Source of the DNA: an uncultured Clostridia bacterium
GTDB lineage: Bacteria > Bacillota > Clostridia > Oscillospirales > Oscillospiraceae
Reading direction: 5' to 3'
Length of the DNA stretch: 40,484 nucleotides
Assembly: GCA_945946745.1 (NCBI GenBank)
Contig: CAMEWZ010000001.1
Coordinates: 1 to 40,484, forward strand
The first letter of the stretch is position 1. Each line of letters opens with the position of its first letter. The position numbers and the translations under genes are program-made. The notes below the pieces were generated by a model. It searched no databases. It was given only the letters and a program-made list of their open reading frames with translations, and was not told the origin of the DNA. Positions 22,299 to 29,519 of this stretch are shown in pieces.

Positions 22299-22334
22299 GG
22301 GCATACCTCCCTGTAACGGATAGTTCGTGTGCAT

Positions 22335-22363
22335 ATTATACAAAATTTTTCAAAAAATAGCAA
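22335..22363 (-). promoter_or_regulatory. Promoter for the GlpA-like operon
   Basis: On the minus strand TTGCTA (22358-22363) and TATAAT (22335-22340) are 17 bases apart, with an A/T-only-rich spacer. Transcription would start near 22328, about 30 bases before the ATG. Confidence 0.85.
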
Positions 22364-22375
22364 TCCTTTTGTGAT

Positions 22376-22416
22376 AAAAAATGAGAAGATGGAAAAAACG
22401 GTTCTTCCATCTTCTC
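22376..22416 (-). terminator. Intrinsic terminator after the DUF4830 gene
   Basis: A perfect 12-bp stem (22383-22394 with 22405-22416) and ten-base loop are followed on the minus strand by ATTTTTTATC. It separates the DUF4830 gene from the glp-like operon, about 80 bases after the DUF4830 stop; nothing else is visible in that gap. Confidence 0.9.
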
Positions 22417-22496
22417 AAAAGCCGTCAGCGGAGGTATGATAATATAAAAATGTTTTACGGGGTACAGTTTAACTGTCCACCGGCAACTTTCAACTG

Positions 22497-22967
22497 TCAA
22501 CGCCCCGTTCCCGGGCCGCCTTGCAGGCTCTGGATTTTGCCCTGGGGGGAGGTGTTGGTGATGTCGCCGCCGATGATCTCGTTTTTATGAACCAGGAGTG
22601 TGGCGTATACCGGTTCCGTCGCGCCGGGATAGTTGTTGACCTTATACACATAGCGCATGACTTTTTCCCCGGCATACTGGCTTAAATCATAGCCCTGCCC
22701 TTTTTGCAGGGCATTGTAGCGGCTGAAAACCTCGTCTGGCTGCTCCGGTATTTTGACCTGGCTGGACTCTACCGGAGACGTGGTCACGTCCCAGCCCTGG
22801 CTTTTCAGAAATTCCACCCGGGCATCGTTGCTGCCTGCTGCCGGGGCGGCGGTTTGGGTGGTGTCTTTGCCGCCCAAAAGAAGAATCAACGCCAAAATCA
22901 GTGCCGCGGCGGCTGCCAGCGCGATCATCCCTTTTTTGAAATCGACCTTTGCGGTCATAACCATCAT
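22497..22967 (-). CDS. DUF4830 domain membrane-anchored protein
   Basis: The protein of about 156 residues has a short cytoplasmic start, one membrane helix (about 14-32, ALAAAAALILALILLLGG) and an outer domain of about 110 residues. That domain shows the DUF4830 pattern: FLKSQGWDV, then EVFSRYNALQKGQGYDLSQY, then VMRYVYKVNNYPG and ATLLVHKNEIIGGDITN. The function of the family is unknown. The ATG at 22967 has GGGAGG eight bases upstream. The gene is divergent from the pseudouridine synthase gene with only about 70 bases between, and is monocistronic. The C-terminal tail is Gly-rich (GGPGTGR). Confidence 0.87.
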   Translation of the reverse strand: MMVMTAKVDFKKGMIALAAAAALILALILLLGGKDTTQTAAPAAGSNDARVEFLKSQGWDVTTSPVESSQVKIPEQPDEVFSRYNALQKGQGYDLSQYAGEKVMRYVYKVNNYPGATEPVYATLLVHKNEIIGGDITNTSPQGKIQSLQGGPGTGR

Positions 22968-23038
22968 TGCAAATCCCTCCCGATTCAAATAGGTGCTACA
23001 GCCTATGCCGTCGCCGGATGGGATAGAACGGAGGAACC

Positions 23039-23737
23039 ATGGAACGTTTGGACAAATTCCTGTGCGACAGCGGGGCGGGCACCCGCAGCCAGGTGAAGGC
23101 GTTGGTCAAGGCAGGCCGAATCCAGGTGGACGGCGTCTCGGAGCGGGATCCCGGCCGGAAAATCGACCCGCTGATCCAGTGCGTCACCCTGGACGGCCAG
23201 AGGCTGGGCGGCTGGCGGCGGGTGGTGCTCCTGCTTAATAAGCCTGCCGGGTTTGTGACGGCCACGGAGGATGCTACCCAGAAAACGGTGATGGAGTTGC
23301 TGCCCCCGGCGTATCGGGGCCTGGATCTGAAGCCTGTGGGACGGCTGGATAAGGAAACCGAGGGGCTGCTGCTGTTTACCAACGACGGTGAGCTGCTCCA
23401 CCGGCTGATTTCTCCCAAGAAGCAGGTTCCCAAGGTCTATTATGCCCGGCACGAGGGTCAGGCGGAGCCGGCTGACGTGGCCGCCTTTGCCGAAGGGCTG
23501 ACCCTGCGGGACGGAACCCAATGCCTTCCCGCGAAGCTGGAGCCGTTGGGGCCGGGGGAGAGCCTGATTACGGTCTGCGAGGGAAAGTACCACCAGGTTC
23601 GCCGAATGATGGCCTCCCGGAACATGACGGTTTCTTACCTGGAGCGGCGGCAGGAGGGCGGCTTAAGCCTGGGGGATTTGCCCAGGGGCCAGACCCGGGA
23701 GCTGACCCAAGCGCAGATTCAGACATTGGAAGGATAA
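23039..23737 (+). CDS. rsuA: RsuA-family 16S rRNA pseudouridine synthase
   Basis: The 232-residue enzyme isomerises uridine to pseudouridine in rRNA. An N-terminal S4 RNA-binding domain (RLDKFLCDSGAGTRSQVKALV, in two parts) is followed by the catalytic domain with VGRLDKETEGLLLFTNDG, whose aspartate is the catalytic residue, and KYHQVRRMMA near the end. Family resemblance is to RsuA (16S U516) rather than RluB/E, although the exact target uridine cannot be fixed from sequence. CGGAGGAACC precedes the ATG. It is a single gene. A hairpin at 23752-23772 lies just downstream but lacks a T-run. Confidence 0.9.
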   Translation: MERLDKFLCDSGAGTRSQVKALVKAGRIQVDGVSERDPGRKIDPLIQCVTLDGQRLGGWRRVVLLLNKPAGFVTATEDATQKTVMELLPPAYRGLDLKPVGRLDKETEGLLLFTNDGELLHRLISPKKQVPKVYYARHEGQAEPADVAAFAEGLTLRDGTQCLPAKLEPLGPGESLITVCEGKYHQVRRMMASRNMTVSYLERRQEGGLSLGDLPRGQTRELTQAQIQTLEG

Positions 23738-23848
23738 AAACGGTCAAATTGCCGGGAAAGATACCCGGCAGTTCCGGCAAGAGGGTATTTTAGTTGGAAT
23801 ATTACCTAAAAAACATGAGAGTTTTTGCAGTAAAATGTCAAAAGGTAC

Positions 23849-23877
23849 TTGCAAAATGCGCAAAAGCCGTGTATAAT
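23849..23877 (+). promoter_or_regulatory. Promoter for the PucR/CdaR-type regulator
   Basis: TTGCAA (23849-23854) and TATAAT (23872-23877) are 17 bases apart. The spacer holds AAATGCGCAAA (23854-23864), similar to the palindrome downstream. Confidence 0.82.
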
Positions 23878-23894
23878 AATATCGCAATTTTGTG

Positions 23895-23906
23895 AAATGC
23901 GCATTT
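23895..23906. promoter_or_regulatory. Palindromic operator-like site AAATGCGCATTT
   Basis: This perfect 12-base palindrome lies in the 5' leader of the regulator gene. A related site with the same TGCGCA core sits in the promoter spacer; the two cores are 41 bases apart, close to four DNA turns. Autoregulation by looping or cooperative binding is an inference. Confidence 0.55.
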
Positions 23907-23934
23907 ATGCAAGATACTAAGGAGTGACAGAAAG

Positions 23935-25023
23935 ATGTCCAACAGTGTTTTTCAGAGCGTAATTGTCCAATTAAGAGATATCTCCGACCGTACCTTTGGC
24001 GTGATCGATACGGAGGGCTGTGTGGTATCCTGTACGGATATGTCCATGCTTGGCGAGCGCTGGACAGAGGCGGCCCTAAAGGTGGGCAACGCGTCCGACA
24101 GTGTGGTCACCTTTGCCCAGAAGACCTTTAAGGCCATTGTGGGTGCCTCCAACTATTTTGAGTACGCCGTATTCTGCACCGGCGATGATGAGACGGCCAA
24201 AAGCTACTGCGCCATGGCCTACATCGCGCTGAACGATGCCAAGATCTTCTATGAGGAAAAGCACGACCGGGGCACCTTTGTGAAGAATATTATCATGGAT
24301 AATATCCTTCCCGGCGACATTTACATCCGGGCCAAGGAGCTGCATTTTGCCACGGACGCGCCCCGGGCGGTGTTCCTAATCCGCCAGATCGGCCACAGCG
24401 ACGTGGCCACCATGGACGTGCTGGCGGGCATGTTCCCGGACAAGACCCAGGACTTTGTTCTGTCCATCAACGAAACGGACATCGCTGTGGTCAAGCAGAT
24501 CACCAGCACCACCACCTCCGAGGATCTGGAAAAGATCGCCCAGAACGTGGAGGATACGCTGAAGAACGAGCTGCGGATCAAAACCGTTATCGGCATCGGC
24601 ACCGTGGCGGAGCATCTGCGGGAGCTGGCGGATTCCTATAAGGACGCCCAAACCGCCATTGACGTGGGCAAGGCCTTCGACAATGAAAAGAGCATCGTCA
24701 ACTATGAGAACCTGGGTCTGGCCCGGCTGATCTACCAGCTGCCTACCACCCTGTGTGAGATCTTCCTGGGGGAGATCTTCAAGAAGAATTCCATTGACTC
24801 CTTGGATCAAGAGACGCTGTTTACCATCAACAAGTTCTTTGAGAACAATCTGAATGTCTCCGAAACCTCCCGGAAGCTGTTTGTCCACCGCAACACCCTG
24901 GTTTACCGGCTGGAGAAAATCAAGAAGCTCACCGGCCTGGATCTGCGCCAGTTCGACCACGCCATTGTCTTCAAGGTGGCGCTGATGGTGCGCAAATACC
25001 TTATTTCCCGGGAAAACCGATAA
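23935..25023 (+). CDS. PucR/CdaR-type transcriptional regulator
   Basis: The 362-residue protein ends in the PucR-type helix-turn-helix (about 300-360), with NVSETSRKLFVHRNTLVYRL and LDLRQFDHAIVFKVALMVRKY as signatures. Upstream lies a GGDEF-like regulatory domain of the CdaR class (about 145-275), preceded by a sensor-like domain (1-125) with FGVIDTEGCVVSCTD. In this superfamily the N-terminal part senses small molecules such as carboxylates or purines; the effector here is unknown. AAGGAGTGACAGAAAG precedes the ATG. It has its own promoter and terminator, so it is separate from ftsEX downstream. Two TGCGCA-centred sites around its promoter suggest autoregulation. Confidence 0.9.
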   Translation: MSNSVFQSVIVQLRDISDRTFGVIDTEGCVVSCTDMSMLGERWTEAALKVGNASDSVVTFAQKTFKAIVGASNYFEYAVFCTGDDETAKSYCAMAYIALNDAKIFYEEKHDRGTFVKNIIMDNILPGDIYIRAKELHFATDAPRAVFLIRQIGHSDVATMDVLAGMFPDKTQDFVLSINETDIAVVKQITSTTTSEDLEKIAQNVEDTLKNELRIKTVIGIGTVAEHLRELADSYKDAQTAIDVGKAFDNEKSIVNYENLGLARLIYQLPTTLCEIFLGEIFKKNSIDSLDQETLFTINKFFENNLNVSETSRKLFVHRNTLVYRLEKIKKLTGLDLRQFDHAIVFKVALMVRKYLISRENR

Positions 25024-25030
25024 ATCCTTG

Positions 25031-25060
25031 ACGGGGCCGCTCATAGCGGCTCCGTTTTTT
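25031..25060 (+). terminator. Intrinsic terminator after the PucR/CdaR-type gene
   Basis: ACGGGGCCGCT and AGCGGCTCCGT form an 11-bp stem (one G-U pair) with a three-base loop, followed by TTTTTT (25055-25060). Confidence 0.93.
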
Positions 25061-25184
25061 GACACCAGATGTGGGGAGACCGGGCTCTGCTTGGCACAAG
25101 ACCTGGGAATCAAAACTTTATTTTGGCAAAAATATGGATATTTTGTGAATTCTTTGAATGCGGGCAATTTTTTGCCGAATGTGA

Positions 25185-25213
25185 TTGACATTGCTTTTAC
25201 AATGTGTTACAAT
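25185..25213 (+). promoter_or_regulatory. Promoter for ftsEX
   Basis: TTGACA (25185-25190) is followed after 17 bases by TACAAT (25208-25213). The start would be near 25220, some 55 bases before the ftsE ATG. Confidence 0.82.
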
Positions 25214-25275
25214 TCGGTTACACTGCGGGCAGAGTCGGATGCGTCCGGTGCTGCCCAAAAACAGGAGATAATGCT

Positions 25276-25962
25276 ATGATACAATTTACGGATGTAATAA
25301 AATCCTATGCGCAGGGCAACAAGGCGCTCAACGGCGTTTCCATGCAGATCGAGGATGGCGAGTTCTGCTTTTTGATCGGGCCGTCCGGTTCCGGTAAATC
25401 CACCATCATCAAGCTGATCACCGGCGAGCTGAAGCCCACCTCCGGCGCGGTGCATGTCAACGGTTATTCCCTGGAGCGGATCCGCAAGCGGGAAATCCCG
25501 TATTTGCGCCGAACCGTTGGCGTGGTGTTCCAGGATTACCGCTTGATCGACAAAATGACCGTCTACGAGAACGTGGCCTTCGCCATGCGGGTGGTGGGCG
25601 CCAAGGAGAAGGAGATCAAGGAACGGGTTCCCTATGTGCTGGAGCTGGTGGGCCTGGAGGGCAAAATGAACCGCCATCCCACCGAGATGTCCGGTGGCGA
25701 GCAGCAGCGTCTTGCCATCGCCCGGGCGTTGGTGAACAACCCCTCCACCATCATTGCCGACGAGCCTACCGGCAACCTGGATCCCGAGCGCTCCTTTGAA
25801 ATTATGGCGCTGCTCCAGGAGATCAACAATCTGGGCACCACCATGCTGGTGGTTACCCACGACCAGAATCTGGTCAAGCTGTTCCACAAGCGCACCATCG
25901 CCATTGACGATGGCCTTGTGGTGAACGACGGATTGGAGGACGAAAGCAATGAAGCTGAATAA
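25276..25962 (+). CDS. ftsE: Cell-division ATP-binding protein FtsE
   Basis: The 228-residue ABC ATPase has the Walker A GPSGSGKS (35-42), the signature MSGGEQQR and the Walker B TIIADEPTGNLD. Length, and the FQDYRLIDKMTVYENVAFAMRV segment, identify FtsE. It pairs with FtsX to couple ATP hydrolysis to peptidoglycan hydrolase activation at the division site or lateral wall. The ATG at 25276 is preceded by AGGAGATAATGCT; the upstream in-frame codons lie before the transcription start. It overlaps ftsX by 14 bases. Confidence 0.96.
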   Translation: MIQFTDVIKSYAQGNKALNGVSMQIEDGEFCFLIGPSGSGKSTIIKLITGELKPTSGAVHVNGYSLERIRKREIPYLRRTVGVVFQDYRLIDKMTVYENVAFAMRVVGAKEKEIKERVPYVLELVGLEGKMNRHPTEMSGGEQQRLAIARALVNNPSTIIADEPTGNLDPERSFEIMALLQEINNLGTTMLVVTHDQNLVKLFHKRTIAIDDGLVVNDGLEDESNEAE

Positions 25963-26836
25963 TCTGGGATACCTGTTCAAAGAGGGCTTTCGGGGTATTT
26001 TTCTCCACGGATTTATGTCCTTCGCTGCTGTGTGCGTCACGGTGGCCTGTCTGGTCATCGTGGGCAGCTTCTCCGCTCTGGCCTATAACCTGGACGTGAT
26101 GGTGCAGGAGCTGAACCAGACCAGTGAGATCCTGGTCTACATAGACAGCGACCTGTCCGATGCCGAGGCTCGGAGCATCGGCACCAAGATCAATATGCTG
26201 GACAACGTGCTTCAGGCACGGTTCGTCTCCCGGGAGGAGGCGCTGGAGGATTTCATCGCCGACCATGACGGCGACAGCGCCTTCAGCGGCGTGCAGGCCT
26301 CTGACCTGCGCCACCGGTATGTGGTCACCCTGGAGGACAACACCAAGATGAAGCAGACCGACGAGCAGCTCAAGCAGCTGCCCGGCGTGGCCAAGACCAA
26401 CGCCGCCTATGAGCTGGCGGAGGGCTTCTCCACCATCCAGGACGTGCTGCACATCGTCTCCATCGCCGTCATCGCGGTGCTGCTGGTGGTGTCGCTGCTG
26501 ATTATTTCCAACACCGTCAAGCTGGCCATGTATGACCGCAAGGACGAGATCGCCATTATGAAAATGGTGGGCGCCACCAACGGCTTCATCCGGCTGCCCT
26601 TCGTGGTGGAGGGCTTTACACTGGGCATGATGGGCGCGATTCTGGCCTTCGGCCTGGAGTGGATGGGCTACGACGCGCTGATCCAGAAGGTTGCCTCGGT
26701 GGATGCTTTGCAGCTGTTCCACTTCGTGCCCTTCCAGGAGCTGCTGCTGCCCATGGTGGCGGTGTTTGGCGCGGCCGGCATGTTTGTCGGTATCGTGGGT
26801 AGCTGGACGTCCATCCGGAAGTTCTTGGACGTGTAA
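25949..26836 (+). CDS. ftsX: Cell-division membrane protein FtsX
   Basis: The 295-residue protein has a cytoplasmic N-terminus, a first membrane helix near 21-43, an outer domain to about 165 (EILVYIDSDLSDAEARSIG and FVSREEALEDFIADH are typical), and three more helices near 170-190, 215-240 and 265-290. The conserved YDRKDEIAIMKMVGATNGFIRLPF, read in two parts, is diagnostic of FtsX. It signals to periplasmic or wall peptidoglycan hydrolases such as the M23 proteins encoded next. The start overlaps the ftsE end. Confidence 0.96.
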   Translation: MKLNNLGYLFKEGFRGIFLHGFMSFAAVCVTVACLVIVGSFSALAYNLDVMVQELNQTSEILVYIDSDLSDAEARSIGTKINMLDNVLQARFVSREEALEDFIADHDGDSAFSGVQASDLRHRYVVTLEDNTKMKQTDEQLKQLPGVAKTNAAYELAEGFSTIQDVLHIVSIAVIAVLLVVSLLIISNTVKLAMYDRKDEIAIMKMVGATNGFIRLPFVVEGFTLGMMGAILAFGLEWMGYDALIQKVASVDALQLFHFVPFQELLLPMVAVFGAAGMFVGIVGSWTSIRKFLDV

Positions 26837-26872
26837 TGTGCGCACTTCCTGCCGGGGCGTTTCCCGGGAAAT

Positions 26873-26901
26873 TTGGATCCGGGATTGACCGGGCATATTC
26901 T
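26873..26901 (+). promoter_or_regulatory. Possible internal promoter before the first M23 gene
   Basis: TTGGAT (26873-26878) and TATTCT (26896-26901) are 17 bases apart in the 85-base gap after ftsX. A perfect palindrome TTTCCCGGGAAA (26860-26871) stands directly upstream. The match to consensus is only fair. Confidence 0.4.
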
Positions 26902-26921
26902 AAGTAAGGACCCATTCGACT

Positions 26922-28139
26922 ATGCATAGAAACAGACAAGCAAACCGCATCCTCTCCGCTCTGCTGGCCTTGGCGCTGACCGTCACCGCTCTGCCCATGA
27001 GCGCCCAGGCGGCTTCCTCCTCGGAGATTCAGAAGGAGATCGATGCCTTGGAAGAAAAAAACGCCGCCATTCAGAAGGAGATCAACGCCATCCAGCGCCA
27101 GTATGACGCCAACTACAGCGACATGCAGGCCCTGGTGGAGCAAAAAAGCGCCATTGACCAGGAAATGACCCTTCTAAGCGACAAAATCGAAACCACCAAT
27201 CAGCAGATTTCCGCTTACAGCCAACTCATCGCCGACACCCAGGAGGAACTGGACAAGGCCAAGGAGGAGCTGCGGGAATTAAGCGAGCAGCACCGGGAGC
27301 GGGTGCGGGTGATGGAGGAGAAGGGTAACTTGACCTACTGGCAGGTTATCTTTGAGGCCAACAGCTTCACCGACCTGTTAGACCGGCTGACTATGGTGGA
27401 GGAGATCAACGCGGCCGACCGGCGGCGCATTGAGCAGATGCGCATCGCGGCGGACATCGTCAGCGCGACGCAGATGAACCTGGAAAGCGAAAAGTCCAGC
27501 CTGGAGGAAACCCGGGTTCAGCTGGCGGCCGACGAGGAGACCCTGGCGCAGAAACGCTCCGAGTCCGATGAGTTGCTCCATGAGCTGGAGAAGAAGGCGG
27601 AGGAATACGAGCTGCTCATGGCCGAGTCGGAAGTGCTCCAGGACGAACTGATGCAGGAGATTGCCGCCAAGGAGAAGGAGTTGGAGGAGGCCAAGTACGA
27701 CGAGTACCTGGCAAAGCTGGCTCTCCAGGGGGAGAATCCCCCTTCCAATGCCACCTGGGTGACCCCGGTGTCCGGCTGGAAGCTGACCAGCCCCTTTGGA
27801 ATGCGGGTGCATCCGGTGCTGGGAACCCAGCGGATGCACAGCGGCATCGACATGGCCTGCGCCCAGGGAACCCCCATTTACGCCACCCGGGCCGGTAAGG
27901 TCACCAGGGCTTCCTACCAGGCAGGCGGCGCCGGCAACTATGTGAGCATCAACCATCTGGATGGCTTTGCCTCCATTTACATGCATATGACCCATTATGT
28001 TGTCTCCGCGGGGCAGACCGTGTCCCAGGGACAGCTGATCGGCTATGTGGGCAGCACCGGCCTGTCCACCGGCCCCCATCTGCATTTTGGCATTTCCTAC
28101 GCCGGTACTTACGTGAACCCTCTGGCATACATCACTTGA
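26922..28139 (+). CDS. Coiled-coil M23 peptidoglycan endopeptidase, EnvC-like (copy 1)
   Basis: The 405-residue secreted protein has a signal peptide (1 to about 31, cleavage after AQA), a long coiled coil (about 34-265) and a C-terminal LytM/M23 domain (about 285-395). The zinc ligands are present: HSGIDMA with His near 306 and PHLHFGISY with the HxH pair, so it should be catalytically active rather than an activator only. Coiled-coil M23 proteins encoded after ftsEX are the usual partners switched on by the FtsEX outer domain. The next gene is a paralogue with the same layout. An AAGGA ribosome site lies 11 bases before the ATG. Confidence 0.94.
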   Translation: MHRNRQANRILSALLALALTVTALPMSAQAASSSEIQKEIDALEEKNAAIQKEINAIQRQYDANYSDMQALVEQKSAIDQEMTLLSDKIETTNQQISAYSQLIADTQEELDKAKEELRELSEQHRERVRVMEEKGNLTYWQVIFEANSFTDLLDRLTMVEEINAADRRRIEQMRIAADIVSATQMNLESEKSSLEETRVQLAADEETLAQKRSESDELLHELEKKAEEYELLMAESEVLQDELMQEIAAKEKELEEAKYDEYLAKLALQGENPPSNATWVTPVSGWKLTSPFGMRVHPVLGTQRMHSGIDMACAQGTPIYATRAGKVTRASYQAGGAGNYVSINHLDGFASIYMHMTHYVVSAGQTVSQGQLIGYVGSTGLSTGPHLHFGISYAGTYVNPLAYIT

Positions 28140-28180
28140 TTGGACGTATGCCGCCCCCCCATGCTGCAAAGGAGTATTCT

Positions 28181-29464
28181 ATGAACAATCGCAAACGTAT
28201 GGTGTCCATTCTGGCGGGAATTATGGCGGCGGTGATGCTGCTGACGCTGATTTTGGGCTTGCTGCCCACCCGGGCCAGCGCCGCCTCCTCCAGCGAGATC
28301 CGCAAGCAGATCAATGCTTTGAAGGAAGAAAAGAAGCAGATTCAGGAGAAGATTGCGGAGGTCAAGGATCAGTACAAGGCAAACGAAAATGAAATCGCGG
28401 ACATCATCGCCAAGAAAAGCGTGATTGACCAGGAAGTCCAACTGCTAAACACCCAGATCACCAACATCAACGACCAGATCAAGGCGTACAACGTTTTGAT
28501 CGCGGACAAGCAGGACGAGCTGGACAATGCCGAGGGCCGCTACGCCACCCTCAACGAGGAAAACAAGGTGCGGGTGCGCACCATGGAGGAGGAGGGGGAG
28601 CTGTCCTACTGGGAGGTTCTGTTCCGGGCCAACAGCTTCTCGGATCTGCTGGATCGTCTGAACATGGTGGAGGAGATCAACGCCTCCGATAAGCGCCGCT
28701 TGAAGGAATTGGGCGAGGCCGCCGACAATGTGGTGCAGGCCCAGAGTGAATTGGAAACGGAAAAGGCCGACCTGGAATCGGCCAAGCAGGAGCTGGACGA
28801 TACCCAGGCGGAATTGGATGCCAAGCGCCAGGAGGCGGATGACTTGATCCAGGAGCTGCTGGAAAAGGCGGACGACCTGGAGGCTCTGGAGCTGGAGTTC
28901 AAGGCCATGGACGAGGAATTCCTAAAACAGATTGCCCAGAAGGAAGTGGAATTCAGCGCCGCCAAGCAGGCGGAGTGGGAGGCCTACATGGCCACCTATG
29001 TCCCGCCCACCACAGTGGCTCCCGGCACCCCCGCGGATGTGGGTGGCGGCGGCTCCGGTGGCTCCGGCGGTGGCGGCGGATGGGTGGTGCCTTGCAGCTA
29101 TACCTCCATCACTTCCCCCTTCGGCTACCGGACGGCACCTACCTCCGGCGCGTCTACTTACCACCAGGGCGTTGACCTGGATACCGGCACCGGCTGGCCT
29201 GTGGTGGCTGCCCGGGCGGGTGTGGTGATCGCCGCGGGCTATAACGGCTCTGCGGGTAACTACGTCAAGATCGATCACCGGGATGGCTTTACCTCCATTT
29301 ACATGCATTTGAACAGCTTCAGTGTTAGCGCGGGACAGATCGTCAGCGCCGGGCAGAACATCGGCACCACCGGCGCCACCGGAACGGCTACCGGCGACCA
29401 TCTGCATTTCGGCATCACGCTGAACGGTGTGTATGTCAATCCCTGCAACTACGTGGCGCTATAA
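28181..29464 (+). CDS. Coiled-coil M23 peptidoglycan endopeptidase, EnvC-like (copy 2)
   Basis: The protein of about 427 residues repeats the copy-1 plan: signal peptide (1 to about 35), coiled coil (about 37-285), a Pro/Thr then Gly/Ser linker (VGGGGSGGSGGGGG), and an active M23 domain with YHQGVDLD (His near 328) and HLHFGI (near 406-408). Shared segments such as SYWEVLFRANSFSDLLDRL, close to copy 1 TYWQVIFEANSFTDLLDRL, show a tandem duplication. The flexible linker, absent in copy 1, is the main difference. AAAGGAG is seven bases before the ATG at 28181. Function is presumably FtsEX-directed wall cleavage; whether both copies bind FtsX is unknown. Confidence 0.93.
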   Translation: MNNRKRMVSILAGIMAAVMLLTLILGLLPTRASAASSSEIRKQINALKEEKKQIQEKIAEVKDQYKANENEIADIIAKKSVIDQEVQLLNTQITNINDQIKAYNVLIADKQDELDNAEGRYATLNEENKVRVRTMEEEGELSYWEVLFRANSFSDLLDRLNMVEEINASDKRRLKELGEAADNVVQAQSELETEKADLESAKQELDDTQAELDAKRQEADDLIQELLEKADDLEALELEFKAMDEEFLKQIAQKEVEFSAAKQAEWEAYMATYVPPTTVAPGTPADVGGGGSGGSGGGGGWVVPCSYTSITSPFGYRTAPTSGASTYHQGVDLDTGTGWPVVAARAGVVIAAGYNGSAGNYVKIDHRDGFTSIYMHLNSFSVSAGQIVSAGQNIGTTGATGTATGDHLHFGITLNGVYVNPCNYVAL

Positions 29465-29471
29465 CGACATT

Positions 29472-29499
29472 TTCCCACAGCCCTCCGGGGCTGTGGGAA
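29472..29499 (+). terminator. Strong hairpin between M23 copy 2 and the S41 protease gene
   Basis: TTCCCACAGCCC and GGGCTGTGGGAA form a perfect 12-bp stem on a TCCG loop. The following TCCTTGCTTG is a weak T-tract, so it may stop only part of the transcripts or protect the upstream RNA end. Confidence 0.6.
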
Positions 29500-29519
29500 T
29501 CCTTGCTTGAGGTGGTTTT

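Noticed and set aside
22417..22496. Repeated AACTGTC strings between the DUF4830 stop and its terminator as a repeat array
   Set aside because: Only two or three short copies are present, irregularly spaced and without structure.
23752..23772. Hairpin TGCCGGG/CCCGGCA after rsuA as a terminator
   Set aside because: There is no thymine run on either side, so I did not list it as a terminator.
25949..25962. ftsE/ftsX overlap as a frameshift or fusion
   Set aside because: A 14-base overlap of separate genes is normal for this pair, and both proteins have complete domains.
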